A stretch of DNA of 64,000 bases from S5-327 sp965116015 (GTDB taxonomy: Bacteria > Chloroflexota > Dehalococcoidia > Lucifugimonadales > Australimonadaceae). The notes beneath the pieces were generated by a model, which did no database searches, was not told the origin of the DNA, and worked only from the letters and a program-made list of their open reading frames with translations. The first letter of the stretch is position 1. Every line of letters starts with the position of its first letter. The position numbers and the translations under genes were made by a program. This document shows, in pieces, positions 42,785 through 51,662 of this stretch. The DNA is taken from assembly GCA_965116015.1 (NCBI GenBank), contig OZ220477.1, forward strand, positions 186,001 through 250,000, given 5' to 3'.

Positions 42785-43496
42785 CGGCGTCCACCTGTTT
42801 GAGGTACTTGACGCTGGGGTTCGTGCCGAGTCCCTCGAGGATGCGGTAGGCGCGATCGTCGCGCCACTGCTCGGAGACGCGGCTGTCAGGGTTATTGAGG
42901 TCGCCGAAGACCATAGCGTCGGTTGGGCATGTCTGCACGCAGGCGGGGTTGAACGATTGGTCCTCGACTTTCGCGCCCCCGCGGGTGGCGCGGCGGATAC
43001 GCTGGATGCACATCGTGCACTTTTCCATAACGCCGCGCGATCGAACGGTAACATCCGGGTTCAGCTGATTGCGGAGGTCGTCCGGCCACACGGGCTCCCA
43101 GTAGTTGAAGAGCCGGGCGTGGTAGGGGCAGTTGTTGCCGCAGAATCGGGTGCCCACGCACCGGTTGTAGACCTGCACGTTGAGGCCCTCGTTGTTGTGG
43201 TAGGTGGCGTAGACGGGGCAGACCGATTCGCAGGGAGCGTTGTCGCAGTGCTGGCAGAGCACGGGGATGAAGCGCGCCTTGATGTCCGGGTAGTGGCCTT
43301 CCCAGTAGCGCTCGACGCGGATCCACTGAATGACGCGTCCTTCGAGGAATGTCGAATCCTGGTTGATGGGGATGTTGTTTTCGGCCTGGCAGGCGATGAC
43401 GCACGCCTGACAGCCGGTGCACCGGTCGAGGTCGATTGTCATGCCCCACTTGTGATCGGGTCTGGCCTGTTTGCGCGGTTGTGGTGGTGTCGCCAT
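42777..43496 (-). CDS. Alternative complex III iron-sulfur subunit (ActB C-terminal part)
   Basis: This 239-residue ferredoxin-like protein has four cysteine clusters: CTGCQACVIACQ, CQHCDNAPCESVCPV, CGNNCP with the preceding Cys, and CTMCIQR followed by CVQTCP. The layout matches the C-terminal iron-sulfur half of ActB and related DmsB/PsrB-type subunits, which hold three or four clusters. In Rhodothermus and Chloroflexus this part is fused to the molybdopterin-like domain; here it is a separate gene 29 bases downstream of that domain. Confidence 0.88.
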   Translation of the reverse strand: MATPPQPRKQARPDHKWGMTIDLDRCTGCQACVIACQAENNIPINQDSTFLEGRVIQWIRVERYWEGHYPDIKARFIPVLCQHCDNAPCESVCPVYATYHNNEGLNVQVYNRCVGTRFCGNNCPYHARLFNYWEPVWPDDLRNQLNPDVTVRSRGVMEKCTMCIQRIRRATRGGAKVEDQSFNPACVQTCPTDAMVFGDLNNPDSRVSEQWRDDRAYRILEGLGTNPSVKYLKQVDADA

Positions 43497-43525
43497 CGGT
43501 ATTCCTGTTAGTCCTGTCTCCGCTA

Positions 43526-45775
43526 TCAGTGGGCCGAGTAGCCTTGGCCGTTCGGGCGCTGAACGTGGATGATCTCTTCTCCGGGCAGCTGCCTTGCGGG
43601 CTCGATGCCCTCCAGTTTCGGGTAGTCGACGCGGCGGGTCGTGCGGCTGATGCGGACGCGGGAGCCGGCCCAGGCGAGGGCGCCCGTCTCTGCTTCTTCG
43701 ATCGGTTCGACGATGTCGAGCACGTTGGCGCCGCGGCGCGCCGCGTAGGTGGTGAAGCCGCGATGGCCCTGACCGAAGGGAATCGCGGCGACATCGGGGG
43801 GCGTGGCGGGGTTGAGGTAGACGGGGATGCGGATGGAGAGGCCGGTGGCCGACTCCACGTTGACGACATCCTGGTTGAGGACGCCCATAGCGCTGGCGGT
43901 TTCGGGGTTGAGTTCGACCCACGTAGCCCAAGCGACTGTGGTGATGGGGTCGGGAGCGGATTGCGCCCACGGAAGGTGCGCATACTCTCCGGCGCCGATG
44001 CCGACGCCCTCGAACGGCACGAGCCGCAGAGGGTAGCGTTCGTTCGGCGCCGTCGGCGCTGGCGTTCTTGGGGCGGAGCGCGGGAGCGCGGGGGGAGCCG
44101 GGCGACCGGTCGCTTTCGCGTTCATATCCCACCAGCCGCCGCGTTCGAGGGCGCGTTTCCAGAACTCCTCGAATGTTGGCTGAACCACGGATCCCGCGCG
44201 GAGGTCGTGGAGTTCGCGCGCCTCGGCGCGAACGGCTTCGCGCATAGAGTTCCACGGGAGGCCGTCAATCTCCAGAGTCCTGGCTGTTTGGAGGAGAACG
44301 TCGCCGAAGCCGAGCGTGTCGTGGTAGCGGTTGACTACGGGCTGCTGTAAGCCGACGGTTGCGTATCCGGGGCCCGGGTTGGGCTCGTCGCTGCCCCAAT
44401 CCTCCAGGGCGGCGTTGCCGGGGAGGATGAGGTCGGCGAGAGCGGTGGTGTCGTCGAGGAAGCTGGAGAAGCTGACGATGCGATCGAGGTTCTGGAGAGC
44501 GCTGCGCGCGCCGAGGTTGCGCGGCAGGGCGTAGGCGATGTCGGCGTCGCGCACTAGCGCCGCGGTGATCTTCCCCGAGCGCATATCGCCGAGCGCGTCT
44601 TTCCACTCGCGGAGCGTCGCGGCTTCGAGGGGGGCGGAGCGCGGCTCGGGATTGAAGAGGAGCCCGCCGGGCTGGTTGACGGAGCCGACGAGGGCGTTGA
44701 GGGCGTAGACGGCGGTCATATTGAAGAGGCCGTTGGCTTGCGCCGCGGCGGAGCCTCCGCCGATGGCGAGCGCAGGGCGGTTGTCCGGCTTGCCGAAGGC
44801 GTGGGCGAGGTCGAGGATCTGCTCAGCGGGCAGGCCGATGTCGCCCGCGACGTTGCCGGGTCTGAACGCTGCGAGCGCGTTTGCGCCTGCGCCGTCGGCG
44901 AGCGCGTTCGCGGCGGCGCTGTCGCTGGTTTGCTCGTGGATCAGCGTGTAGGCGATGGCCATTGCGAGCAGACCCTCGGCGCCGGGCTTCACGACGAGCC
45001 ACTTGTCGGCTGCGGCTGCGGTGGTCGAGTAGCGGGGGTCGATGTGCACGAGTTTGCCGCGATGGCGGCGCCCCTTGCCCTGACGGAACTCTCCGTAGCC
45101 GCGGGCGTAGTGAGTGGGGTTGCCCCAAGCGCCGAGGAAGTCGGCGCCGAAGCTGAGGATGTAGTTGGCGCGGGCGATGTCGAAATCGGGCTGGGCGTTT
45201 TGGCCGTAGAGGCGGCGGAGCGCTTCGCGCGCGACGCGTTCGCCGCCGAGGGCGTCGAGGGCGAGAAGCCGGACGCCGTAGCCGGTCGCGAATCCGTGGA
45301 CGACGTCGGCGATGCGTCCGCGCAGAGGCGGCGTGGCGAGGAGCGTCTCGGCCGGGTCGCGTTCCGCGAGGATGGCGGCGAGGCGCTCCAGCCCTTCCTG
45401 CCAGGGGATGCGCCGGAACGGTCCGCCCTTGGCGATGCGAAGGAGGGGATGGCGGATGCGGTCGGGGTGGTAGAGGGCCTGGAGCATTGCTTCGGCGCGG
45501 ATGCCGTGCTTGCCCGTATTGACGGGGTGATCGGGGTTGCCCTCCACCTTCTTGGCGCGGCCTTCCATCACGCGGACGAGCAGTCCCTCGCTGGCGAGGC
45601 CAAGCTGGGCGGTTGTCGCGTAGTAGTTGTCGCGTCCGGTTACGAGATCTTCGGGGAGCTCGACAGGGCTCTGAACGGCGATCTCGTGGTCGGGCACACG
45701 GCAGCCGTTAAAGACGACGGCGCCGAGGCTTGTGGCGCCCGCCCACTTGAGGAACTGCCTGCGCGTGAGTGTCAT
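43526..45775 (-). CDS. Alternative complex III molybdopterin-oxidoreductase-like subunit (ActB N-terminal part)
   Basis: This 749-residue protein has a twin-arginine signal (TLTRRQFLKWAGATSLGAVVF) and a molybdopterin oxidoreductase fold (LLVRVMEGRAKKVEGNPDHPVN, ILSFGADFLGAWGNP, LADLILPGNAALEDWGSDEPN). No N-terminal four-cysteine cluster motif is seen, consistent with ActB, which has the fold but no molybdenum cofactor. Tat export places it on the outer face. The iron-sulfur half is encoded separately downstream. Confidence 0.88.
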   Translation of the reverse strand: MTLTRRQFLKWAGATSLGAVVFNGCRVPDHEIAVQSPVELPEDLVTGRDNYYATTAQLGLASEGLLVRVMEGRAKKVEGNPDHPVNTGKHGIRAEAMLQALYHPDRIRHPLLRIAKGGPFRRIPWQEGLERLAAILAERDPAETLLATPPLRGRIADVVHGFATGYGVRLLALDALGGERVAREALRRLYGQNAQPDFDIARANYILSFGADFLGAWGNPTHYARGYGEFRQGKGRRHRGKLVHIDPRYSTTAAAADKWLVVKPGAEGLLAMAIAYTLIHEQTSDSAAANALADGAGANALAAFRPGNVAGDIGLPAEQILDLAHAFGKPDNRPALAIGGGSAAAQANGLFNMTAVYALNALVGSVNQPGGLLFNPEPRSAPLEAATLREWKDALGDMRSGKITAALVRDADIAYALPRNLGARSALQNLDRIVSFSSFLDDTTALADLILPGNAALEDWGSDEPNPGPGYATVGLQQPVVNRYHDTLGFGDVLLQTARTLEIDGLPWNSMREAVRAEARELHDLRAGSVVQPTFEEFWKRALERGGWWDMNAKATGRPAPPALPRSAPRTPAPTAPNERYPLRLVPFEGVGIGAGEYAHLPWAQSAPDPITTVAWATWVELNPETASAMGVLNQDVVNVESATGLSIRIPVYLNPATPPDVAAIPFGQGHRGFTTYAARRGANVLDIVEPIEEAETGALAWAGSRVRISRTTRRVDYPKLEGIEPARQLPGEEIIHVQRPNGQGYSAH

Positions 45776-45788
45776 TCGTTGCTGCTCA

Positions 45789-46364
45789 TTAGTAGTGGCA
45801 CGTGGTGCAATCGGTGGGGGCGTTGTAGTCGCGGTGGCAGTCGACGCAGTCTTGCATTTTCAGGTCGCGCACTTGCTTGACGACTTCCATGCTCGCGATG
45901 TCTCCGTGGCAGGTGGAGCAGGGGAATCCCTGCTGGATGTGGGGGGCGTGGACGAACTGGACGTGGTCGGGGAGGCGGTGGACGCGCACCCAGTCGACGG
46001 GGTTGGGCGAGCCGCCGAGCTCGCCGATGAGCTTGGCGATCTCCTCTTGGGCTGTGGGGGAGTCGGAGTTGGCGCCGGTGATGCGGCTGAAGTCGTGGCA
46101 GAAGGCGCACTGCTCGACGGCGGGAACGCTTGCGGCCTCGTCGGTCGCGACGGTGCGGTGGCAGAACTGGCAATCGAGGCCGGCGGTGTTGACGTGGACA
46201 GTGTGGGGGAAGGCGATGGGCTGTTCGGGGCCGTCTCTGAAGCCGAGCACGGCGGGAGGCTGCCCCCACCACGCCATGATGAAGAAGTAGCCTACGAGCC
46301 CCGCCACTACCGCGAGGGATAGGGCGATGAGGGGGATGAGGATTTTGAGAGCGGTTGCGCCCAT
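45789..46364 (-). CDS. actA: Alternative complex III pentaheme cytochrome c ActA
   Basis: This 191-residue membrane-anchored cytochrome has one N-terminal helix (residues about 8-30) and exactly five CxxCH heme sites: CQFCH (65-69), CAFCH, CSTCH, CVDCH and CTTCH at the very end. This is the signature of ActA, the electron outlet of the complex. It is followed after 13 bases by the ActB N-terminal gene. Confidence 0.92.
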   Translation of the reverse strand: MGATALKILIPLIALSLAVVAGLVGYFFIMAWWGQPPAVLGFRDGPEQPIAFPHTVHVNTAGLDCQFCHRTVATDEAASVPAVEQCAFCHDFSRITGANSDSPTAQEEIAKLIGELGGSPNPVDWVRVHRLPDHVQFVHAPHIQQGFPCSTCHGDIASMEVVKQVRDLKMQDCVDCHRDYNAPTDCTTCHY

Positions 46365-46391
46365 TGCGAGAGACGGCAGGGGTTGCCCGCC

Positions 46392-46733
46392 TTATTGAGC
46401 GCCTCCGTAGAAGATGGCCGAAATAACTCCCAGCCGGTCGATGAACAGCGCGATGCCGAACAGCAGGACGATGAGGAACGCTGCGGCGGCGGCGTAGAGG
46501 GCGGGTCGTATGCGCCGCGCGGCAGCGTGGGGCACGTCGCGGGATATCGCGAGGGAAGGGATCATTCCCTGCGCGAGGAGCATCGAGGCGCCGAAGCCGA
46601 TGGCGGCGCCGGCGATGAGCCACAACGCGGCGAGCAGATCGCTCAAGCCTGCCCAGTTCTGCGAGGTTATGAAGTTAGGATCTGGCCCGGTCATTCCACT
46701 GCCTACAGGTCGCTCCATAGCCTGTGCGGCCAT
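46392..46733 (-). CDS. Small membrane protein heading the alternative complex III run
   Basis: This protein of up to 113 residues has two or three hydrophobic helices (LSDLLAALWLIAGAAIGFGASMLLA, ALYAAAAAFLIVLLFGIALFI, with a short C-terminal segment). I do not recognise it. It is the first gene after the candidate promoter and lies 27 bases before actA, so it may be an accessory subunit or assembly factor. Starts at 46718 or 46694 are also possible; none has a strong ribosome site. Confidence 0.6.
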   Translation of the reverse strand: MAAQAMERPVGSGMTGPDPNFITSQNWAGLSDLLAALWLIAGAAIGFGASMLLAQGMIPSLAISRDVPHAAARRIRPALYAAAAAFLIVLLFGIALFIDRLGVISAIFYGGAQ

Positions 46734-46804
46734 CGATGAGCATTCAGCGCCGGATAGGGAGCCGGAGGCTCTGTCGAATCGGGCGACCGCCGTACAGTCA
46801 AGTT

Positions 46805-46833
46805 ACGTTAGCCCAGCGTTGGGAGAGTGTCAA
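46805..46833 (-). promoter_or_regulatory. Candidate promoter of the alternative complex III run
   Basis: On the minus strand TTGACA (46833-46828), a 17-base spacer, then TAACGT (46810-46805). The -35 is perfect and the spacing ideal, while the -10 is weak. The first gene starts about 65 bases after the expected start site. Confidence 0.5.
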
Positions 46834-46915
46834 CTGCTTTGTGATAGATTTCCCATACGCTGCGCTTGGCGGCGTCCGCGCGGAGCGCGCCGCGTCGGCG
46901 TCCGCGCCCTGAGAA

Positions 46916-46944
46916 TTTACTGCCGGGGCTGCGAGCGCTATACT
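46916..46944 (+). promoter_or_regulatory. Candidate promoter of the small Tat protein gene
   Basis: TTTACT (46916-46921), 17 bases, TATACT (46939-46944). The same -10 hexamer precedes ubiX and the ABC ATPase gene. The leader would be about 118 bases. Confidence 0.45.
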
Positions 46945-47068
46945 ACGATGCTGCGCAGGCTTTGCGGTCGCCAGGACAGGAGAGTGGCGCTCCCAGGGCT
47001 GCTGCGGCTGCCGCGCTTGGGCGAGCCGCCCGGACTGAACGGAACTGAGCGGGTTTGGATGGAGCGAG

Positions 47069-47284
47069 ATGTCGGACGAGTCCCGATCGGCAATCGATAG
47101 CGCAGTGTCGCGGCGCGGTTTCCTGAAGAGGGCGGCGATAGTTGGCGCCGCCGCATCGGCGCTTGGCATCCTCTCTCGCGGGCGCTTCGCGGGGTTTGGG
47201 CGCGAAGGGCGGACGATACCGGCGGATCTTCCGGGCGCGGGGTCGATCTTCCAGCCTCGGAACGACAGCCGTCAGCAGCGGTAG
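47069..47284 (+). CDS. Small twin-arginine signal protein, 71 residues
   Basis: Nearly the whole protein is a Tat signal (VSRRGFLKRAAIVGAAASALGILSRG) followed by a short polar tail. GGAGCGAG precedes the ATG. Small Tat peptides of this type accompany redox enzymes such as formate dehydrogenases in other bacteria. Here the nearest Tat-exported enzyme is the divergent ActB-like subunit. A chaperone, subunit or remnant role cannot be decided. Confidence 0.55.
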   Translation: MSDESRSAIDSAVSRRGFLKRAAIVGAAASALGILSRGRFAGFGREGRTIPADLPGAGSIFQPRNDSRQQR

Positions 47285-47338
47285 CGCGAAGCGGCGGCGC
47301 CGAGGCAGATGCGCTGCGGGGTAGGCGTAAATGGTGCA

Positions 47339-47404
47339 GAATGTTACGGAATGTTACGTTTTTGCGTAGTTCAATTGACTGCGGCGGCGGATTCTCTGTA
47401 CGAT
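47339..47404 (+). promoter_or_regulatory. Candidate promoter and tandem 10-mer upstream of the Lrp regulator
   Basis: TTGACT (47375-47380), 18 bases, TACGAT (47399-47404). Just upstream the 10-mer GAATGTTACG occurs twice back to back (47339-47348, 47349-47358). A site repeated once per helical turn next to a regulator gene suggests self-regulation, which is an inference. Confidence 0.45.
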
Positions 47405-47474
47405 GTCTCCTGTTCGGTTAGTTCGTTGCTCGTTAGCGCGCCTTGCGCGCATAACCTGTTAAGGAGCATTTGAA

Positions 47475-47918
47475 CTGGACGACGTCGACCGAAAGATCAT
47501 TGAGGCGTTGCAGGTGGACGGCAGGGCTTCTCTCGCCAACGTGTCGCGCGGGCTTGGCGTGAGCGAAGGCACAGTTCGGCGTCGCCTCGCCAAACTTCTC
47601 CAGGACAGGATTATCCGCGTGATCGCGATCGCCGAGCCTGAGCAGCTCGGGTACCATACGTCGGCGTTCATAGGGCTGCAGATTGATCCCGCGCGGGTGG
47701 AGAGCGTCGCGGAGACGCTCGCGAACCTGCCGGAGACAGAGCATGTGGCGATTACGACAGGGAGCTACGACATTTTCATTTGGGTGAACCTTGCCAGCTC
47801 GGAGGCGCTTGCCGCCTTCCTCCATAACAAAGTGGGCGCAGTGGAGGGGGTGAGGCAGACCGAGACGTTCGTGAGCCTTGAGACGCGGAAGCGATCGATG
47901 GGCCCGGCGCTTCTGTAA
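47475..47918 (+). CDS. Lrp/AsnC family transcriptional regulator
   Basis: This 147-residue regulator has an N-terminal helix-turn-helix (DRKIIEALQVDGRASLANVSRGLGVSEGTVRRRLAKL) and a C-terminal ligand-binding RAM domain (HVAITTGSYDIFIWVNL). The family N-terminus LDDVDRKII is encoded from a CTG at 47475, which lies 8 bases after AAGGAG. No ATG, GTG or TTG occurs in frame before the helix, and TTG 47508 would remove the first helix. So I infer a CTG start. Ligand and targets are unknown; amino acids are usual. A tRNA-Arg gene follows. Confidence 0.82.
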   Translation: MDDVDRKIIEALQVDGRASLANVSRGLGVSEGTVRRRLAKLLQDRIIRVIAIAEPEQLGYHTSAFIGLQIDPARVESVAETLANLPETEHVAITTGSYDIFIWVNLASSEALAAFLHNKVGAVEGVRQTETFVSLETRKRSMGPALL

Positions 47919-47927
47919 GGCGGTCGC

Positions 47928-48003
47928 GCCCCTGTAGCTCAGGCGGATAGAGCAGTGGTTTCCTAAACCATGAGCCAGGGTTCGAGTCCCTGCAGGGGCG
48001 CCA
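47928..48003 (+). tRNA. tRNA-Arg(CCU)
   Basis: This complete 76-base cloverleaf has acceptor GCCCCTG/CAGGGGC, a D-arm with GCTC/GAGC, an anticodon stem GTGGT/ACCAT around loop TTCCTAA (anticodon CCT, reading AGG), T-arm with GGTTCGAGTCC, discriminator G and an encoded CCA end. Confidence 0.95.
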
Positions 48004-48174
48004 CCTCCGGACGCCCGAAGCGCCGAAACGGAGAGATGCGGACTTCAGATATTGCGGGAGACAACGCCAGCGACCGGTTGCCGGCTATCGACGGCTGGGC
48101 GTTGGCTGTACTAAGATAGCGGCGGTTCTTGCGCCGGCTTGTGTCCGGCGATCACGAAAACGGTGAGGTGACTC

Positions 48175-50718
48175 GTGCGAACAGCGATACGACTGTTAGG
48201 CCCTGGGATGTTGCTCGTCCTGCTGATGGCGGGACTTAGCGTCGCATCCGCACAAAATCCAGGCTCTCCGGGCAGCGCTGGTGGTCGGGCTCCGACCACA
48301 GTGTCGCTGACGCCCTCTGAGTCGTGGAGCTGCATTAGGGATCAGCGAACTCTTACGGCGTCGGCGATGGACAGCAGCGGCGGCGTGGCCAACACGCGCG
48401 TCGAGTTCATGCTGAACCGCTTCCCCGGAGCGGTCGGCGACATCGTCGAGGTTAACGGGGGAACTCCCTCGAAGATGTCCAACGCGTACGCTGTGGCTCA
48501 CACCGGCGGCGGGGGGCAAGCAACCGCAACGCTCACGGCCACGCGTCCGGGCAGCGCGGACATCACGGCATTCGTTCCTGCCGTGGTCGACCCCAACGCT
48601 CACAAGAAGTTTGGCGTCGTGCACTGGGTGGACGGCTGCCCGAGCTTCCCTCCCGACGCTGAGAACCCTGTGGGTATGGATCACCCGATTCCCGTGAGCG
48701 TGATGAACGTGTCGGACGGCTCTCCGGTGGCGGGCGTTCCGTTCCGCTTCCAGATCACTGACGACGAGCCGAACGCGGCCTTCGCCGGCGCCGATGGAGA
48801 CGGCAACGTCATCATGGGCACGACGGACGAGAACGGGATGGTTACAGTGACGCTGTCGCAGGAGACGGCTGATCTCGGCGACAACGCCGTTCACATCGAG
48901 ATGCTCTCCGAGGCTGGGGAGACGATGTTCAGCCACACTATGACAAAGGTGTGGAAGTCCCCGGTGCTTGGCATAACCGCGGTCGGGCCTGCGACGATTG
49001 GCTTGCTGCGAGAGGCGACGTACGACGTTGCGTTGTCCAACTCCGGCGACTTCGCGGCGACGGACGCCGTGCTCACGATGGCGCTCCCGGCGGGGCTTAG
49101 CTTCGTTTCCTCGTCGATGCCCGCCACCGCCAGCGGAGCGGAGCCGGGCCAGATGGTTGAGTGGCAGATCGGGGATATGCCCATCGGGCAGACCACGATG
49201 CTGACTGTCACCGCGCAGGGAGTCATCACTGGCCTGCAGACGAGCGACTTCCGGCTGGCCTCCGCCGAGGGACTCTCAGCTGAGGCGTCGGTTGCGACGA
49301 CAGTGGTCCCCGGCGTGCTTGAGGTGAGGAAGACGGGGCCGGCGACAGTTGGGCTCGGCGCGGACGCGGCCTACACGATTCAGGCGCTGAGCGCCGGCAC
49401 AGGCGCAAGCACGGAGGTTCGCCTGGTCGACACCATCCCGGCGGGGATGTCGTTCGTGTCGGCGGACCGCGATTCCTCGATGGACGGAAACCAGGTTGTT
49501 TTCGAGCTGGGGACGCTGGACGCGGGCAACGTGGCGACAGTTCAGATCGTGCTTCGAGCGGAAGAGCCGGGCGCGAAGGAGAACGTGGCGTCCGCGACCT
49601 CGGCGGAGGGCGGTTCGGCTGAGGATTCGGTGACGACGCAGGTCGTGAGCCCGGCGCTCTCGGTGAGCAAGACGGGTCCGGCCTCTATGCTGGTGAATAC
49701 GCCGTTCGACTACATCGCAACAGTCAGCAACACGGGCGACGGTGTCGCGAGCAACGTTATGTTGACCGACACCTTGCCGGCCGGGCTGCAGTTTGTCAGC
49801 GCCAATCCTGCTGCGATGGCGGACGGCCAGACAGTTTCCTGGAGCCTCGGCTCGCTGCAGCCGGGCGCCTCCCGCTCCGTTACCGTAACGGTGATGGGGG
49901 TCGCGAGGGGCGAGCAGGAGAACACGGTTACGGCTTCAGCCGACGGCGGTGTCGAGCCGGCGACGGCGAGGGCCACGACATCGGTCACGGTGCCGGCGAT
50001 TAGCCTGGAGAAGGCGGGCAGGTCGGCCCTGTTCATTGGGAACCAGGCTACGTACGAGCTGACCGCCACTAACACTGGCGACTCAGAACTGACGGCGGTG
50101 ACGATTACCGAGACTATCCCGAACGGGATGTCGTACGTGTCGTCCAACCCCACGGCGATGGTGAATGGCTCGCAGCTGACCTGGCAGGTTGGAGGCCTTG
50201 CAGTGGGAGCCGAGACTACGGTTTCTGTAACGCTGATGGCGGATGCGATCGGAATGGTCGCCAACGCCGCGAGCGTGACCAGCGCGGAGGGCGTGAGCGC
50301 GACGTCGACACTCGACATTGAAGTGCTGGCTGCGGCAGGGGCGACCATCAGAATCACGGACTCGGTCGACCCGGTTCGCGAGGGGGAGGCGCTCGACTTT
50401 ACGGTTACGGTTTCCAACCAGGGCCGTTCCGCTATCACGGGCGTCAGGATTGAAGTGGATATCCCCGGCGCTCTGGCGATAACGGGCGTCTCCGACGCGG
50501 AGGCCACGATCAGCGAGGATCGCGGCATGGTTACTCTCGTTCTCTCCGCCGCGCTCGGAGTGGACGAGACCCGGAGCTTCACCATCTCGGCGGTGGCGAA
50601 CGAGCTGCCTGCGGGCTCGGGCGGCAGAAGCGACACGATCACGACGGCGACGCTGACCTACAACGAGTTCTCGCTCGCGGTCAGCGCAGACGAGGGGACG
50701 ACGGTCATCGAGCGCTAG
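48175..50718 (+). CDS. Secreted DUF11-repeat surface protein
   Basis: This 847-residue protein has a signal peptide ending SVASAQ (about residue 27), one or two N-terminal Ig-like domains (residues 40-260; TTVSLTPSESWSC, ADGDGNVIMGTTDENGMVTVTL), then about five DUF11-type repeats of about 110 residues, each with a line like VSKTGPASMLVNTPFDY..NTGDG.A..V.LTDTLPAGLQFVS. No membrane helix, LPxTG or sorting tail is seen at the end, so attachment is unknown; S-layer-like or secreted. GTG start after GTGAGGTGA. Codon use matches housekeeping neighbours. A strong terminator follows. Confidence 0.82.
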   Translation: MRTAIRLLGPGMLLVLLMAGLSVASAQNPGSPGSAGGRAPTTVSLTPSESWSCIRDQRTLTASAMDSSGGVANTRVEFMLNRFPGAVGDIVEVNGGTPSKMSNAYAVAHTGGGGQATATLTATRPGSADITAFVPAVVDPNAHKKFGVVHWVDGCPSFPPDAENPVGMDHPIPVSVMNVSDGSPVAGVPFRFQITDDEPNAAFAGADGDGNVIMGTTDENGMVTVTLSQETADLGDNAVHIEMLSEAGETMFSHTMTKVWKSPVLGITAVGPATIGLLREATYDVALSNSGDFAATDAVLTMALPAGLSFVSSSMPATASGAEPGQMVEWQIGDMPIGQTTMLTVTAQGVITGLQTSDFRLASAEGLSAEASVATTVVPGVLEVRKTGPATVGLGADAAYTIQALSAGTGASTEVRLVDTIPAGMSFVSADRDSSMDGNQVVFELGTLDAGNVATVQIVLRAEEPGAKENVASATSAEGGSAEDSVTTQVVSPALSVSKTGPASMLVNTPFDYIATVSNTGDGVASNVMLTDTLPAGLQFVSANPAAMADGQTVSWSLGSLQPGASRSVTVTVMGVARGEQENTVTASADGGVEPATARATTSVTVPAISLEKAGRSALFIGNQATYELTATNTGDSELTAVTITETIPNGMSYVSSNPTAMVNGSQLTWQVGGLAVGAETTVSVTLMADAIGMVANAASVTSAEGVSATSTLDIEVLAAAGATIRITDSVDPVREGEALDFTVTVSNQGRSAITGVRIEVDIPGALAITGVSDAEATISEDRGMVTLVLSAALGVDETRSFTISAVANELPAGSGGRSDTITTATLTYNEFSLAVSADEGTTVIER

Positions 50719-50761
50719 GAGTCCGGCGGGCTACGCCCGCAGTCTTGACGAAGACCGGCGG

Positions 50762-50804
50762 AACGCCGGCAGGGACCTGCACCCTGCCGGCGTTCTTGCT
50801 CTTT
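50762..50804 (+). terminator. Intrinsic terminator of the DUF11 gene
   Basis: A perfect 13-bp stem (50762-50774 with 50782-50794) around a 7-base loop is followed by CTTGCTCTTT. It lies 44 bases after the stop. Confidence 0.75.
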
Positions 50805-51070
50805 CGGCCCATAGCGGGGGTGGGGCGGCCGCGGGAGTTTCAGGCAGAAGGCCGGCGGCAGCTTCGCCTCATAGCGGGGGTCGGCGTTCCCCGGCGCATG
50901 GTAGGGAGGGCGCCCGATCGTGCGGATGATGCGGATGAGGGGAGAGCCGGCAGGGAGCGGGACGCCCGGAGGGCAGGCGGCGGAAGAGAGCTGCGGATCG
51001 AGCGCGAGCGTTGACACTGGGGGTCGCGCTTCCCTAGAGTTCTCTTCAGCGACGCAGGGAGGCGGATTCT
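50805..51070. other. Intergenic region before the cupin gene
   Basis: No gene is seen. CATAGCGGGGGT occurs twice, 60 bases apart (near 50810 and 50870). The meaning is unknown. Confidence 0.4.
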
Positions 51071-51469
51071 ATGCCCATTGAGGTTTACGACACGCGAGCG
51101 TTCGGGCATGAGATGCAGAAGCGCACTGTGGTGATGGACACGAACCGGTTCCATGTGTGGGTTCACTACTACAAGCCCGACCAGATCGACGAGATGCACT
51201 GCCATAACCAGGATCAGACGTTCCAGGTTGTGGAGGGCGAGCTGACGATGAATTTTCCGGACGGGGGGAGCGTCGCGCTGACGCCGGGGATGATGGCGAC
51301 GATTACAGGCGGGTCGTTCTATCAGCTGCACAACCGCACGGATAAGCCGCTCATTATGATCGGGACGCGCTCTGGCGCGACGAAGGAGACGGTGAAGGTG
51401 GAGCACGGGACAGGCCGCATCATCAACGAGCGGCTGAATTTCGCCGAATCCGCCGGCCAGCAGCGCTGA
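51071..51469 (+). CDS. Cupin domain protein
   Basis: This 132-residue single-domain cupin has metal-binding motif 1 as MHCHNQDQTFQVVEGEL (two His and Glu) and the glycine-rich turn FPDGGSVALTPGMMATI. Motif 2 shows YQLHNRTDKPL with the last His. Small cupins are dioxygenases, isomerases or ligand sensors; none can be chosen here. GGGAGGCGG precedes the ATG. Confidence 0.82.
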   Translation: MPIEVYDTRAFGHEMQKRTVVMDTNRFHVWVHYYKPDQIDEMHCHNQDQTFQVVEGELTMNFPDGGSVALTPGMMATITGGSFYQLHNRTDKPLIMIGTRSGATKETVKVEHGTGRIINERLNFAESAGQQR

Positions 51470-51496
51470 GAGGGATTCGGGGCGCGGACGCTAGCA

Positions 51497-51526
51497 GGCT
51501 AGCGTGCGCTAGCCGCCAGCTGGCGG
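51497..51526. terminator. Two adjoining perfect palindromes between convergent genes
   Basis: GGCTAGCG-TG-CGCTAGCC (51497-51514) and CCGCCAGCTGGCGG (51513-51526) overlap by two bases. They lie between the cupin and fabF, which converge. A bidirectional terminator or protein-binding site is possible; a GGGTTTTGGG tract follows on the plus strand. Confidence 0.45.
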
Positions 51527-51662
51527 AAGGGTTTTGGGAGTGGGAGCTCTGTGTGCGACGGCGTAGTAGTGTGCTCTTGCACGCGCGGGAGCGGCGACGC
51601 TCCGCGCGTGGCGCGCCCAAGAGGGAGGGCGGGAATCGCGCTCGGCAGGAGGCGGGGCAGAG

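Larger units (their letters stand above)
46734..47068. other. Divergent intergenic region between complex III and the Tat peptide
   Basis: No gene is seen. It holds one good promoter candidate in each direction, listed separately, and otherwise GC-rich sequence. Confidence 0.5.
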
